DNA from: Catenulispora acidiphila DSM 44928
GTDB taxonomy: Bacteria; Actinomycetota; Actinomycetes; Streptomycetales; Catenulisporaceae
Assembly: GCF_000024025.1 (NCBI RefSeq)
Contig: NC_013131.1
Location: 1,612,001-1,676,000, forward strand
Reading direction: 5' to 3'
DNA: 64,000 nt
Each line of letters begins with the position of its first letter. The stretch's first letter is position 1. The notes under the pieces are model-generated. The model had not been told where the DNA came from. It worked only from the letters and a program-made list of their open reading frames with translations, and ran no database searches. Made by a program: the position numbers and the translations under genes. Shown here piece after piece: positions 45,194-53,459 of this stretch.

Positions 45194-46231
45194 CTAGTCT
45201 TGCGCGGCGCCGGAGGTGTAGCGCGAGACGATCAGCGCGACGAGGATCACCACGCCGTTGAAGAACTCGATGTCGTTCGCCGAGACGTGTCCGAAGGTGA
45301 GCACGTTCTCGATCAGCTTCAGGGTCAGCACGCCGGTGAGCGCTCCGAACAGGGAGCCGCGGCCGCCGTTCATGCTCACGCCGCCGATCACGGTCGCGGC
45401 GAACACCTCGAAGATCTTCCCGGTGCCGGCGCTGGCCGAGGCCGAGCCGAGGCGGCCGGTGTAGAGCATTCCGGCGAAGGCGGCGAGCATCGAGCCGATG
45501 ATCAGGACGATCCAGACGGTGCGCTCCACGCGGATGCCGGCGGCCTTGGCGGCGCCGGGGTTGCCGCCGATCGCGTAGAGGCCGCGGCCGTGGCGGTACC
45601 AGCCGAGGGCGACGATGCCGACGGCGAACAGGATGCCGCAGATCCACACCGAGGCCGGCTGCCCGGCCCATTCGGTGCGGCCGAGGTAGGAGAAGGACGG
45701 CGGGAGCGTGAAGATGGTCTGGCCGCCGTCGATCACGATCACCAGGCCGTGCAGCATCGTCAGCATCCCGAGGGTGACGACGAAGCCGTTCAGATTCATC
45801 TTCAGGATCAGGAAGCCGTTGATCGTCCCGACCGCCGCCCCGACCAGCAGGCAGATCGGGATCGCCATCCACGCCGCGCCGAAGCCCAGGCCGTTGAAGC
45901 GGTTCCCGGAGGTCGGCAGGACCAGCCACAGCGCGATCACCGGCGCCAGCGTCACCGTCGACTCCAGCGACAGGTCCATGCGGCCGCTGATCAGGATCAG
46001 CGCCTCGGCCAGGACCAGGACGCTGAGCTCGGTCGACTGCTGGAGCATGGCCAGGAAGTTGTCGCCGGTCAGGAAGTCCGGCGACTCGATGAAGCCGATC
46101 AGGATCAGCAGCGCCATCGCCGGCAGCAGCGAGAACTCGCGGAGCCAGCGGGTGCTGGGGCGGGCGAACCGCGCCGGGCGTTCGGCCGGGACGGTCTCGG
46201 CCGCGTCGGACATCGTCGTGGCCTCACTCAT
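45194..46231 (-). CDS. Sugar ABC transporter permease (RbsC-like)
   Basis: The 345-residue product has about nine to ten membrane helices and family motifs 'ALILISGRMDLSLESTVTLAPVIALW', 'GTINGFLILKMNLNGFVVTLGMLTMLHGLVIV' and 'GKIFEVFAATVIGGVSMNGGRGSLFGALTGVL'. It forms the membrane channel of a CUT2-type importer. Its start overlaps the ATPase gene end by eight bases. Position next to the fucose catabolic operon makes L-fucose or a fucoside the best substrate guess. Confidence 0.92.
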   Translation of the reverse strand: MSEATTMSDAAETVPAERPARFARPSTRWLREFSLLPAMALLILIGFIESPDFLTGDNFLAMLQQSTELSVLVLAEALILISGRMDLSLESTVTLAPVIALWLVLPTSGNRFNGLGFGAAWMAIPICLLVGAAVGTINGFLILKMNLNGFVVTLGMLTMLHGLVIVIDGGQTIFTLPPSFSYLGRTEWAGQPASVWICGILFAVGIVALGWYRHGRGLYAIGGNPGAAKAAGIRVERTVWIVLIIGSMLAAFAGMLYTGRLGSASASAGTGKIFEVFAATVIGGVSMNGGRGSLFGALTGVLTLKLIENVLTFGHVSANDIEFFNGVVILVALIVSRYTSGAAQD

Positions 46232-47870
46232 GGCCGGACCCTTCGTTGTTCGTGAGCGTGTGCTGCTCGTGTTCTGTGCCGGGTTCGGCGGCGTGCTCTG
46301 TGTGTTCTGTGTGTTCCGCGTGTCCCGCGGCCGGCGCGCCGGCGCTCAGTCCCTCGACCGCGGCGACGAGTTCGGCGTCGCCCCAGCCGCTCGGGAACTC
46401 CGCGACGACCTCGCCCTTGAACATCACCAGTACCCGGTGCGCGATCCGCAGGTCGTCCAGCTCGTCGGACACCAGCAGCGCGCCGCAGCCCTCGTCCGCG
46501 GCCTGGCGGACCGTGCCGAGCAGCGACTCCTTCGACTTGACGTCGACGCCGGCGGTCGGCCGGATCAGCACCAGCGCCTTCGGCGAGTTGGCCAGCGCGC
46601 GGCCCATGACGACCTTCTGCTGGTTGCCGCCGGACAGCGCGCCGACCGGCTGGTCCGGTCCCTCGGCCTTGACGTCCAGCCGGTCCATCAGGGCACTGCC
46701 GGCGCGGCGCAGCGAGTCGCCGGTGAAGAATCCGTGGCGCCCCAGCCGGTCCATCGCGGTGAGCGTGATGTTCTCCGCGATCGGGCGCATCGGGACGACG
46801 CCTTGGGCGTGCCGGTCTTCCGGCACGAAGCCGAGCCCGGCGTGCAGCGCGTCCGGCACGCTGCCGGTGCGCACGTTCGTCCCGGAGACCGTCACGGTCC
46901 CGGCGCTCGGGCGGTGCAGCCCGGCGACCGTCTCCCCGAGCGTCACGACGCCGGAGCCGCCCGCGCCGGCCAGGCCGACGATCTCGCCCTCGCCGACGGT
47001 GACGGAGAAGGCGGAGTAGGCGCCGGTCAAAGCCAGGTCTCTGATTTCCAGCGCAGGCTTCGCTTCAGCGGGCGGTGTGTAGGTGTCGACCGCGAACTGC
47101 GCGCGCTCCGAGCGGTCCTCGCCGGTCATCGCCTCGATCAGCTGATCCTTGTCCAGCCCGGCGACCGGCGCGGTGAGGATGTGCCGGGCGTCGCGGTAGA
47201 CCGTGACGGTCTGGCAGACCTCGTACACCTCGGACAGATGGTGCGAGATGAACAGGAACGCCACGCCGGATTCCTGCAGCCGCCGCAACCGGTCGAAGAG
47301 CCCCGCGATCTTCGCGCCGTCCAGCTGCGCGGTGGGCTCGTCCAGGATGATGAACCGCGCCCCGAACGACAGCGCGCGGGCGATCTCCAGCACCTGCCGC
47401 TGGTCCACGGCCAGCGTCGAGGCCGCGGCGGAGGGATCCACGTCGATCTCGTACTCGGCGAGCAGATCCGCGGCACGCCCGCGCAACCCCTTCCAACTGA
47501 TCCGCCGCAGCCCGTCAGACTGCCGGTTCAGGAACAGGTTCTCCGCCACCGACAACGTCGGAATGATCGTCGACTTCTGATACACACACGCAACCCGGGC
47601 CTGCCAAGCCGCCCGATCGGACAACGGCGGCGAACCCTCACCCCCGAACAGGATCCGCCCCCCATCCGGCCGCGCCAACCCGGTCAGCAACGACACCAAC
47701 GTCGACTTCCCAGCGCCATTCCGCCCAACCAGCGCATGCGCCTCCCCAGGCGCGACAGAGATATCGACATCGATCAGCGCCCGCGTGGCACCGAAGCTCT
47801 TCGAGACGGCGATCGCCGTGGCGACGGGGCGGCCGGTATCACCGGCCGCCCTCAGGTCGTGCGCTGTCAT
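46224..47870 (-). CDS. Sugar ABC transporter ATP-binding protein (RbsA-like, two ABC domains)
   Basis: The 548-residue product has two nucleotide-binding domains. The first (about 10-240) has Walker A 'GRNGAGKSTL' and Walker B 'FIILDEPTAQLD', with a weak signature 'LAVDQRQVLEIARAL'. The second (about 265-500) has a degenerate Walker A ('GAGGSGVVTL') but an intact signature 'LSGGNQQKVVMGRAL'. This asymmetry is normal for CUT2 ATPases. The C-terminus is an unusual His/Glu-rich tail ('AEHTEHTEHAAEPGTEHEQHT') that could bind metal. It lies 7 bases downstream of the binding-protein gene. Confidence 0.93.
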   Translation of the reverse strand: MTAHDLRAAGDTGRPVATAIAVSKSFGATRALIDVDISVAPGEAHALVGRNGAGKSTLVSLLTGLARPDGGRILFGGEGSPPLSDRAAWQARVACVYQKSTIIPTLSVAENLFLNRQSDGLRRISWKGLRGRAADLLAEYEIDVDPSAAASTLAVDQRQVLEIARALSFGARFIILDEPTAQLDGAKIAGLFDRLRRLQESGVAFLFISHHLSEVYEVCQTVTVYRDARHILTAPVAGLDKDQLIEAMTGEDRSERAQFAVDTYTPPAEAKPALEIRDLALTGAYSAFSVTVGEGEIVGLAGAGGSGVVTLGETVAGLHRPSAGTVTVSGTNVRTGSVPDALHAGLGFVPEDRHAQGVVPMRPIAENITLTAMDRLGRHGFFTGDSLRRAGSALMDRLDVKAEGPDQPVGALSGGNQQKVVMGRALANSPKALVLIRPTAGVDVKSKESLLGTVRQAADEGCGALLVSDELDDLRIAHRVLVMFKGEVVAEFPSGWGDAELVAAVEGLSAGAPAAGHAEHTEHTEHAAEPGTEHEQHTLTNNEGSGHE

Positions 47871-47877
47871 CGCCGGA

Positions 47878-48918
47878 TCACTTGCCCACCTGATTGCCCC
47901 ACAAGGAGCTGTCGTCGACGTTCGCCGAGGTCACCAGCGGGGCGGGGAGCTGGTCCTCGAGTCCGTTGGGGAGCTGGATGATGGTGGAGTTGTGGTCGGT
48001 CGGGCCGGGGGCGAAGGTTTTGCCCTGGGCGGCGGCTTGGGCGTAGAAGAGGGCGTACTTGGCGTAGAGGTCGGCGGGTTGGGAGACGGTGGCGTCGATC
48101 TGGCCGGCCTTGATGGCTTGGAACTCTGCCGGGATGCCGTCGTTGGAGATGATGAAGATGTGCTTGGGGTCGGTCGGGGGGACCAGGAGGTTCTTCTGCT
48201 TGAGCAGGGAGAGGGTCGGGGCTAGGAAGACGCCGCCGGCCTGCATGTAGATGCCGTTGACGGTGCCGGCGTTCAGGGCGTCCTGGAGTTTGGCGGCGGC
48301 GGTGTCGCCGACCCAGTTGGTCGGTTCGGCCTCCACCTTGATGTTCGGGTAGTTCTGCTTCATGCAGTCGCCGAAGGCCTGGGAGCGGTCGCGGCCGTTG
48401 ATGGAGGTCAGGTCGCCCTCGAACTCCACGATGGTGCCGGTGCCCTTGAGCTTGTCGCCGAGGAACTGGCAGGCCTTGGTGCCGTAGGCCTTGTTGTCGG
48501 CGCGGACGACCATGTAGACCTGCCCCTTGTCGGGGCGGGTGTCCACGCTGACCACCGGGATCTTCTTGCTCGCCAGGCTGTCCAGGGTGCTGGCGATCGC
48601 GCCGGTGTCCTGCGGCGCCATCACGATGACCTTGGCGCCCTGGCCCGTCAGCGTCGTGACGTTGGAGACCAGGGTGTCGGTCTTGTTGTTGGAGTTCGTC
48701 GGCGGCAGCGCGTTCATGCTGCCGGACTTGACGTCGGCGTTGACGTACTTGGCGTAGCTGTTCCAGAAGTCGGAGTCCGACCTGGGGAAGTCGATGCCTA
48801 TCTTCTTGCCGCCGGAGTCGGACTTGGAGCCGCCTCGTCCACAGGCGGCGGCGCTCAGTCCGAGCGCCACAACGGCCGTGAGGGCCATTACTGATCTAGA
48901 AGTACGGTGCAGCCTCAT
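47878..48918 (-). CDS. Sugar ABC transporter substrate-binding lipoprotein (RbsB-like)
   Basis: The 346-residue product has a signal peptide with lipobox 'LSAAAC' and a periplasmic-binding-protein type I fold. Motifs are 'IGIDFPRSDSDFWNSYAKYVNADV', 'ALPPTNSNNKTDTLVSNVTTLTGQGAKVIVMAPQDTGAIASTL', 'KKIPVVSVDTRP' and 'INGRDRSQAFGDCM'. It captures the sugar outside the membrane for the two downstream transporter subunits. The ATG at 48918 has GAGG at a spacing of 6. It is first in the importer operon and divergent from the catabolic operon, with 232 bases between. Confidence 0.92.
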   Translation of the reverse strand: MRLHRTSRSVMALTAVVALGLSAAACGRGGSKSDSGGKKIGIDFPRSDSDFWNSYAKYVNADVKSGSMNALPPTNSNNKTDTLVSNVTTLTGQGAKVIVMAPQDTGAIASTLDSLASKKIPVVSVDTRPDKGQVYMVVRADNKAYGTKACQFLGDKLKGTGTIVEFEGDLTSINGRDRSQAFGDCMKQNYPNIKVEAEPTNWVGDTAAAKLQDALNAGTVNGIYMQAGGVFLAPTLSLLKQKNLLVPPTDPKHIFIISNDGIPAEFQAIKAGQIDATVSQPADLYAKYALFYAQAAAQGKTFAPGPTDHNSTIIQLPNGLEDQLPAPLVTSANVDDSSLWGNQVGK

Positions 48919-48987
48919 GTCCGTCCTCGCTGGTGAGGGTGTGCGGGGGAGGGTGTGGTGGATGTCACGTGCGGTTGAGTCATCCGA

Positions 48988-49016
48988 TGTATAGCCGTCG
49001 GACGGCGGGCTGTAAA
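48988..49016 (-). promoter_or_regulatory. Importer-operon promoter with palindrome in its spacer
   Basis: On the minus strand, TTTACA (49016-49011) and TATACA (48993-48988) form -35 and -10 boxes with a 17-base spacer. The spacer contains GCCGTC-G-GACGGC (48994-49006), a perfect 13-bp palindrome. Start of transcription near 48981 would give a leader of about 63 bases. Confidence 0.7.
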
Positions 49017-49053
49017 GCCTATGGAACGCAATCGTTACGGGGCTTTCAGAGAT

Positions 49054-49068
49054 CGATTCCGAGAATCG
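49054..49068. promoter_or_regulatory. Palindrome in the divergent fucose regulatory region
   Basis: CGATTC-CGA-GAATCG is a perfect 6-bp inverted repeat between the two divergent promoters. It may be a site for the FadR-type regulator or a carbon-control protein. It does not match the usual FadR-family TNGTNNNACNA pattern. Confidence 0.5.
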
Positions 49069-49112
49069 GCAGGCCGACCCCGGTTCGGGAGATGAGAAGG
49101 ATCTTGGTTCCC

Positions 49113-49142
49113 TTGACGATAGATCCGATGTTTGCCTAGAGT
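49113..49142 (+). promoter_or_regulatory. Catabolic-operon promoter, probably leaderless
   Basis: TTGACG (49113-49118) and TAGAGT (49137-49142) are separated by 18 bases. The expected start site is at or next to the GTG at 49151, so the mRNA would have no 5' leader. A GGAG lies just before the GTG, too close to act as a ribosome site. Confidence 0.6.
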
Positions 49143-49150
49143 CCCGGAGC

Positions 49151-50011
49151 GTGAGACTCCTCCGCTTGGGCGAGCCCGGCCGCGAGCGCCCCGTGCTGCT
49201 CGCCGCCGACGGCCGCCACTTCGATCTGACCGGTGTCATCGGCGACCTGGACCGCGCGTTCTGGGTGAATCAGGGTGCCGAGTCCGTCCGCGCCGCGGCC
49301 GAGGCCGGCACGCTGCCTGAGATCCCGGCCGAGGACGTCGCGGCCGCGCGCGTCGGCGCCGCGGTCGCCCGGCCCGGCAAGGTGGTGTGCATCGGGCTGA
49401 ACTACCGGGACCACGCCGAGGAGACCGGCGCCGCGATCCCGCCGCGTCCGGTGGTGTTCATGAAGGACCCTTATACAGTCGTCGGCCCGAACGACGACAT
49501 CCTCATCCCGCGCGCGTCGGTGAAGACCGACTGGGAGGTGGAGCTGGCCGTCGTCATCGGCGCGCGGGCCCGCTACCTGGAATCGCATGAGGCGGCGCTC
49601 GACGTCATCGGCGGCTTCGCGGTCAGCAACGACGTCTCCGAGCGCGAGTTCCAGCTCGAGCGCTCGGGGCAGTGGGACCTCGGCAAGTCCTGCGAGTCGT
49701 TCAACCCGCTGGGTCCCTGGCTGGTGACCGCCGACGAGGTCGGCGACTTCCAGAAGCTCGGGCTGCGCCTGGCGGTCAACGGCGAGCAGCGGCAGAACGG
49801 CAACACCGAGAACATGATCTTCGGGGTCGCCGAGGTCGTTCACTACCTGTCGCAGCACATGGTGTTGGAGCCGGGAGACGTCATCAACACCGGGACGCCC
49901 GCCGGCGTCGCGCTCGGGATGCCCGATCATCCCTACCTGCGCGCCGGCGACGTGGTCGAGCTGGAGATCGACGGGCTGGGCTCGCAGCGCTCGAATCTGG
50001 TCCAGGCATGA
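49151..50011 (+). CDS. FAH-family hydrolase, likely 2,4-diketo-3-deoxy-L-fuconate hydrolase
   Basis: The 286-residue product is a fumarylacetoacetate-hydrolase-fold enzyme. '[16 protein letters not shown]' marks the active-site entry, '[13 protein letters not shown]' and '[11 protein letters not shown]' supply metal-binding acids, and '[33 protein letters not shown]' is the family C-terminus. In the nonphosphorylating L-fucose route this fold hydrolyses the diketo acid to pyruvate and L-lactate; that assignment rests on the adjacent L-fuconate dehydratase. It is the first gene of the catabolic operon and overlaps the next gene by four bases (ATGA). Confidence 0.85.
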   Translation: MRLLRLGEPGRERPVLLAADGRHFDLTGVIGDLDRAFWVNQGAESVRAAAEAGTLPEIPAEDVAAARVGAAVARPGKVVCIGLNYRDHAEETGAAIPPRPVVFMKDPYTVVGPNDDILIPRASVKTDWEVELAVVIGARARYLESHEAALDVIGGFAVSNDVSEREFQLERSGQWDLGKSCESFNPLGPWLVTADEVGDFQKLGLRLAVNGEQRQNGNTENMIFGVAEVVHYLSQHMVLEPGDVINTGTPAGVALGMPDHPYLRAGDVVELEIDGLGSQRSNLVQA

Positions 50012-51321
50012 GCCGGATCGTCGGTTTCGAGACCTTCGACGTCCGGTTCCCGACCTCGCGCGAGCTCGACGGCTCGGACGCGATGAACCCGGATCCCGAC
50101 TACTCCGCGGCGTACCTGATCCTGCGCACCGACGCCGAGGACGGCTTGAGCGGCCACGGCTTCACCTTCACCATCGGCCGCGGGAACGACGTCCAGGTGG
50201 CGGCGATCGAGGCGCTGCGCGAGCACGTCCTCGGCCGGGACGTCGAGGAGGTCTGCGCCGACCCGGGCATCGTCAACAGGGCCCTGATAGGCGACAGCCA
50301 ACTGCGCTGGCTCGGGCCCGAAAAGGGCGTCATGCACATGGCGATAGGCGCCGTCGTCAACGCGATCTGGGACCTGGCGGCCAAACGCGCCGGGGTCCCG
50401 CTGTGGAAACTGCTGGCCGACGCCGATCCGCGCTGGCTGGTCTCGCAGGTCGATTTCCGATACCTCACCGACGCTTTGACCCCCGAGGAAGCGCTGGAGA
50501 TGCTGCGGCGCGGCAAGGACGGAGCGGCCGCGCGGGAGACCTCGCTGCGTGCCGAGGGGTATCCGGCGTACACGACCTCGCCGGGCTGGCTCGGCTACTC
50601 CGACGAGAAGCTGACCCGGCTGGCGCACGAGGCGGTCGCGGCCGGCTTCACCCAGATCAAGCTGAAGGTCGGCGCGGACCTGGCCGACGACGTGCGCCGC
50701 TGTCGGGCCGCGCGCGCCGCGGTCGGTCCGGACGTGCGGATGGCGATCGACGCCAACCAGCGCTGGAACGTCGGCGAGGCGATCGAGTGGGTCAAGGCGC
50801 TGGCCGAGTTCGACGTGTACTGGATCGAGGAGCCGACCTCGCCGGACGACGTGCTCGGGCACGCCGCGATCCGCGGCGCGGTGGCGCCGGTGAAGGTGGC
50901 GACCGGGGAGCACGTGCAGAACCGGATCATCTTCAAGCAGCTGCTGCAGGCCGAGGCGATCGACTTCGTGCAGCTGGACGCCGCGCGGGTCGGCGGGGTG
51001 AACGAGAACCTGGCGATCCTGTTGCTGGCGGCCAAGTTCGGCGTCCCGGTGTGTCCGCACGCCGGCGGGGTCGGGCTGTGCGAGCTGGTGCAGCACCTGT
51101 CGATGTTCGACTTCGTGGCGCTGTCCGGCTCGCGGACGGACCGGGTCGTGGAGTACGTGGACCACTTGCACGAGCACTTCGTGACGCCGACCGTGGTCAC
51201 CGGCGGGGCGTATCAGACCCCGACGACGCCGGGCTTCTCCGCGGAGATGTTCCCGGCGACCCTGGAAGCGTATTCGTTCCCTGACGGATCGTTCTGGCGC
51301 GCGGACCGAGGAGAGGTGTGA
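50008..51321 (+). CDS. fucD: L-fuconate dehydratase (enolase superfamily)
   Basis: The 437-residue product matches L-fuconate dehydratase and the related human ENOSF1 over its full length ('[25 protein letters not shown]', '[25 protein letters not shown]', '[15 protein letters not shown]'). Catalytic residues are Lys218-x-Lys220 ('QIKLKVG'), metal ligands Asp248, Glu274 and Glu301, and His351. It converts L-fuconate to 2-keto-3-deoxy-L-fuconate. It defines the substrate of the operon. The SDR gene follows after one base. Confidence 0.93.
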   Translation: MSRIVGFETFDVRFPTSRELDGSDAMNPDPDYSAAYLILRTDAEDGLSGHGFTFTIGRGNDVQVAAIEALREHVLGRDVEEVCADPGIVNRALIGDSQLRWLGPEKGVMHMAIGAVVNAIWDLAAKRAGVPLWKLLADADPRWLVSQVDFRYLTDALTPEEALEMLRRGKDGAAARETSLRAEGYPAYTTSPGWLGYSDEKLTRLAHEAVAAGFTQIKLKVGADLADDVRRCRAARAAVGPDVRMAIDANQRWNVGEAIEWVKALAEFDVYWIEEPTSPDDVLGHAAIRGAVAPVKVATGEHVQNRIIFKQLLQAEAIDFVQLDAARVGGVNENLAILLLAAKFGVPVCPHAGGVGLCELVQHLSMFDFVALSGSRTDRVVEYVDHLHEHFVTPTVVTGGAYQTPTTPGFSAEMFPATLEAYSFPDGSFWRADRGEV

Positions 51322-51322
51322 A

Positions 51323-52090
51323 GTGCAGGACTTGCGGGACTTCGAAGGGCTGAAGGCGGTCGTCACCGGCGGCGGCTCCGGCATCGGCGCGGCGACCGCG
51401 CGGCTGCTGGCCAACCGCGGCGCGGCGGTGGCGGTGCTGGACCTGGACCCGGCGGCGGCGGTCTCGGCCGGACTGCACGGCTTCAAGGCGGACGTCTCCG
51501 ACGACGCCTCGGTGCGTGCGGCGGTCGCCTCGGCGCTGGACGCGCTCGGCGGTCTGGACGTGCTGGTCAACAACGCCGGCATCGGCGCGGCCGGCACGGT
51601 CGAGGACAACCCCGACGAGCAGTGGCTGCGGGTCTACGACGTGAACGTCGTCGGCATGGTGCGCGTGACCCGCGCGGCGCTGCCGGCGCTGCGCGCGTCA
51701 CAGCACGCCGCGATCGTGAACACCTGCTCGATCGCGGCGACCGCCGGGCTGCCGCAGCGCGCGCTCTACTCGGCGACGAAGGGCGCGGTGCTGTCGCTGA
51801 CCCTGGCGATGGCGGCCGACCACGTGCGCGAGGGCGTCCGGGTGAACTGTGTGAACCCGGGCACCGCCGACACGCCGTGGGTCGGCCGCCTGCTCGACGC
51901 CGCCGACGACCCGGCCGCCGAGCGCGCGGCGCTGGAGGCGCGCCAGCCGATGGGCCGCCTGGTGTCCGCGGACGAGGTCGCGGCGGCGATCGCCTACCTG
52001 GCCTCGCCGACGGCGGCCTCGGTGACCGGCACGGCACTCGCCGTGGACGGCGGAATGGCCGGGTTGCGGTTGCGCCCCGTGGGACAGTGA
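51323..52090 (+). CDS. SDR dehydrogenase, likely 2-keto-3-deoxy-L-fuconate dehydrogenase
   Basis: The 255-residue classical SDR has the NAD-binding 'VVTGGGSGIGAATARLL', 'VLVNNAGIG', the catalytic Ser in 'NTCSIAATAG', and YxxxK in 'YSATKGAVLSL'. 'VRVNCVNPGTADTPWVGRLL' is typical of the 2-keto-3-deoxy-L-fuconate/L-rhamnonate dehydrogenase group. It would oxidise the C4 hydroxyl to give the 2,4-diketo acid that the first enzyme of the operon hydrolyses. The GTG has GAGGAGAGG upstream. A repetitive open frame follows after four bases. Confidence 0.9.
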   Translation: MQDLRDFEGLKAVVTGGGSGIGAATARLLANRGAAVAVLDLDPAAAVSAGLHGFKADVSDDASVRAAVASALDALGGLDVLVNNAGIGAAGTVEDNPDEQWLRVYDVNVVGMVRVTRAALPALRASQHAAIVNTCSIAATAGLPQRALYSATKGAVLSLTLAMAADHVREGVRVNCVNPGTADTPWVGRLLDAADDPAAERAALEARQPMGRLVSADEVAAAIAYLASPTAASVTGTALAVDGGMAGLRLRPVGQ

Positions 52091-52094
52091 GGGC

Positions 52095-52520
52095 ATGCCC
52101 AAGAGCGACGAGCGGTGTCGGACCGGGGACGTGAACCCCGACCGGCACCGGGTGGAGTGCACGGTCTCGGCGAGCGGCCTTGGCGGCGGCGGCGATGGCG
52201 GCGGCATGCGAGCGCGGCAGGTGCGTGTCGGCGACGGCGGAGCCGGCGGCATGCGAGCGTGGCTGGTGCGTGTCGGTGTTGGCGATGGCGATGGCGTCGG
52301 CGTCGGCGTCGGCGTCGGAGTCGGAGTCGGAGCGACTGTGTTCGGCGCCCTTGCCGGCGATGGCATGCGAGGGCGGCTGGTCGGCGATGGCGATGGGGTC
52401 GGTGTCGGGGTCGGCGCGACCGTGTTCGGCGCCCTTGCTGGTGATGGCATGCGAGCGCAGCTGGTCTGCGTGGGCGTCGGTGTTGGCGTCGGCGCGAGCG
52501 CGTTTGGCGGTGCATCGTGA
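52095..52520 (+). CDS. Highly repetitive Val/Gly/Asp protein inside the fucose operon
   Basis: This 141-codon frame lies 4 bases after the SDR stop and ends in a GTGA overlap with the aldo/keto reductase start, so it occupies an exact operon slot. After about 30 ordinary residues it becomes (VGVG)n with DGDG blocks and two copies of a 28-residue unit containing 'GATVFGALAGDGMR.(Q/R)LV'. DNA repeats have an 84-base period (52329-52382, 52413-52466), plus a GGCGTC hexamer run near 52295-52330. No signal peptide, and no known family. It may be a real repeat protein, or a spacer that keeps coupling between its neighbours. A CDS call is tentative. Confidence 0.4.
   Translation: MPKSDERCRTGDVNPDRHRVECTVSASGLGGGGDGGGMRARQVRVGDGGAGGMRAWLVRVGVGDGDGVGVGVGVGVGVGATVFGALAGDGMRGRLVGDGDGVGVGVGATVFGALAGDGMRAQLVCVGVGVGVGASAFGGAS
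52295..52466. repeat. Minisatellite inside the fucose operon
   Basis: A 54-base segment occurs at 52329-52382 and 52413-52466 (84-base period) with a few substitutions. GGCATGCGAG followed by a variable GGCNGGT-like end recurs four times (about 52205, 52250, 52361, 52446). A GGCGTC/GGAGTC hexamer run precedes it. All repeat lengths named are multiples of three, so expansion keeps the frame. Confidence 0.8.
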
Positions 52521-53458
52521 GCACCGACCGCACCATCGGCCGTGGCGTCGAGCTGACCGAGCTGTCGTATGGCGCGGCGGGTATCGGCAACCTGTTCACT
52601 GTGGTCGGCGATGATGAGGCGCGAGCCGCCGTGGATGCCGCGTGGGACGCGGGTATCCGGGCGTTCGATACCGCGCCGCACTATGGGCTCGGGCTGTCGG
52701 AGCGGCGCCTTGGGGCGGCGTTGCGGGGGCGGCCGCGTGAGGAGTTCGTCGTGTCGAGCAAGGTCGGGCGGATTCTGGAGCCGGTCGCCGATCCGGTCGG
52801 CTTCGATGATCAGGGATTCGCTGTGCCCGCCGCGTTTCGGCGGGTGTGGGACTTCTCCGGAGACGGTGTGCGGCGGTCGATCGAGGCCAGCCTCGAGCGG
52901 CTCGGTCTGGACCGCATCGATACCGTGCTGATCCACGATCCGGATCTGCCCAGCCATGCGGAGCAGGCGATAGGCGAGGCGTTCCCCGCCTTGGCGAAGC
53001 TTCGCTCCGAAGGGGTGATCGGCGCCATCGGGGTCGGGATGAATCAGACCGCGATTCCTTTGCGTTTCATGCGCGACACGGACATCGACGTCGTGTTGCT
53101 CGCCGGCCGCTACACGCTGCTCGACCGGTCCGGCGCGGAGCTGCTGGACGAGGCGGTCGCGCGCGGTGTGAGCGTGGTGGTCGGCGGCGTGTTCAACTCC
53201 GGGCTGCTGGTTGATCCGAAGCCCAGCTCGACCTACGACTACGCGGCTGTGCCGCCTGAGATCCTGAACGAGGCGCTGCGTCTCAAGGGGATCTGCGAGC
53301 AGCACGGGGTTCCCTTGCGTGCCGCGGCACTCCAGTTCCCGCAACGCCATCCGGCGGTGAAGTCCGTCCTGATCGGTGCGCGCTCGGCGCCGGAGGTACT
53401 GGACTGCGTCGAGATGGCGCGGCTGCCGATCCCCGATGCGGTGTGGGCAGAGGTCTGA
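52517..53458 (+). CDS. Aldo/keto reductase, likely L-fucose 1-dehydrogenase
   Basis: The 313-residue product is an AKR of the L-fucose/D-threo-aldose 1-dehydrogenase type. Motifs are 'IRAFDTAPHYGLGLSERRLGAAL' (Asp, Tyr), 'FVVSSKVGRIL' (Lys), 'IDTVLIHDPD' (His) and 'VKSVLIGARSAPEVLDCVE'. It oxidises the sugar at C1 to the lactone, the first step of the route. A dedicated lactonase is not present in the window. The GTG start shares GTGA with the end of the repetitive frame. Confidence 0.88.
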   Translation: MSTDRTIGRGVELTELSYGAAGIGNLFTVVGDDEARAAVDAAWDAGIRAFDTAPHYGLGLSERRLGAALRGRPREEFVVSSKVGRILEPVADPVGFDDQGFAVPAAFRRVWDFSGDGVRRSIEASLERLGLDRIDTVLIHDPDLPSHAEQAIGEAFPALAKLRSEGVIGAIGVGMNQTAIPLRFMRDTDIDVVLLAGRYTLLDRSGAELLDEAVARGVSVVVGGVFNSGLLVDPKPSSTYDYAAVPPEILNEALRLKGICEQHGVPLRAAALQFPQRHPAVKSVLIGARSAPEVLDCVEMARLPIPDAVWAEV

Positions 53459-53459
53459 G

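Noticed and set aside
52180-52500. CRISPR-like array
   Set aside because: Repeats are internally reiterated coding-type minisatellite units with no regular unique spacers and no cas genes nearby.
49151-53458. L-rhamnose instead of L-fucose pathway
   Set aside because: The dehydratase resembles L-fuconate dehydratase/ENOSF1 over its full length, with the corresponding catalytic residues. A rhamnose assignment is not excluded for the SDR and hydrolase alone.
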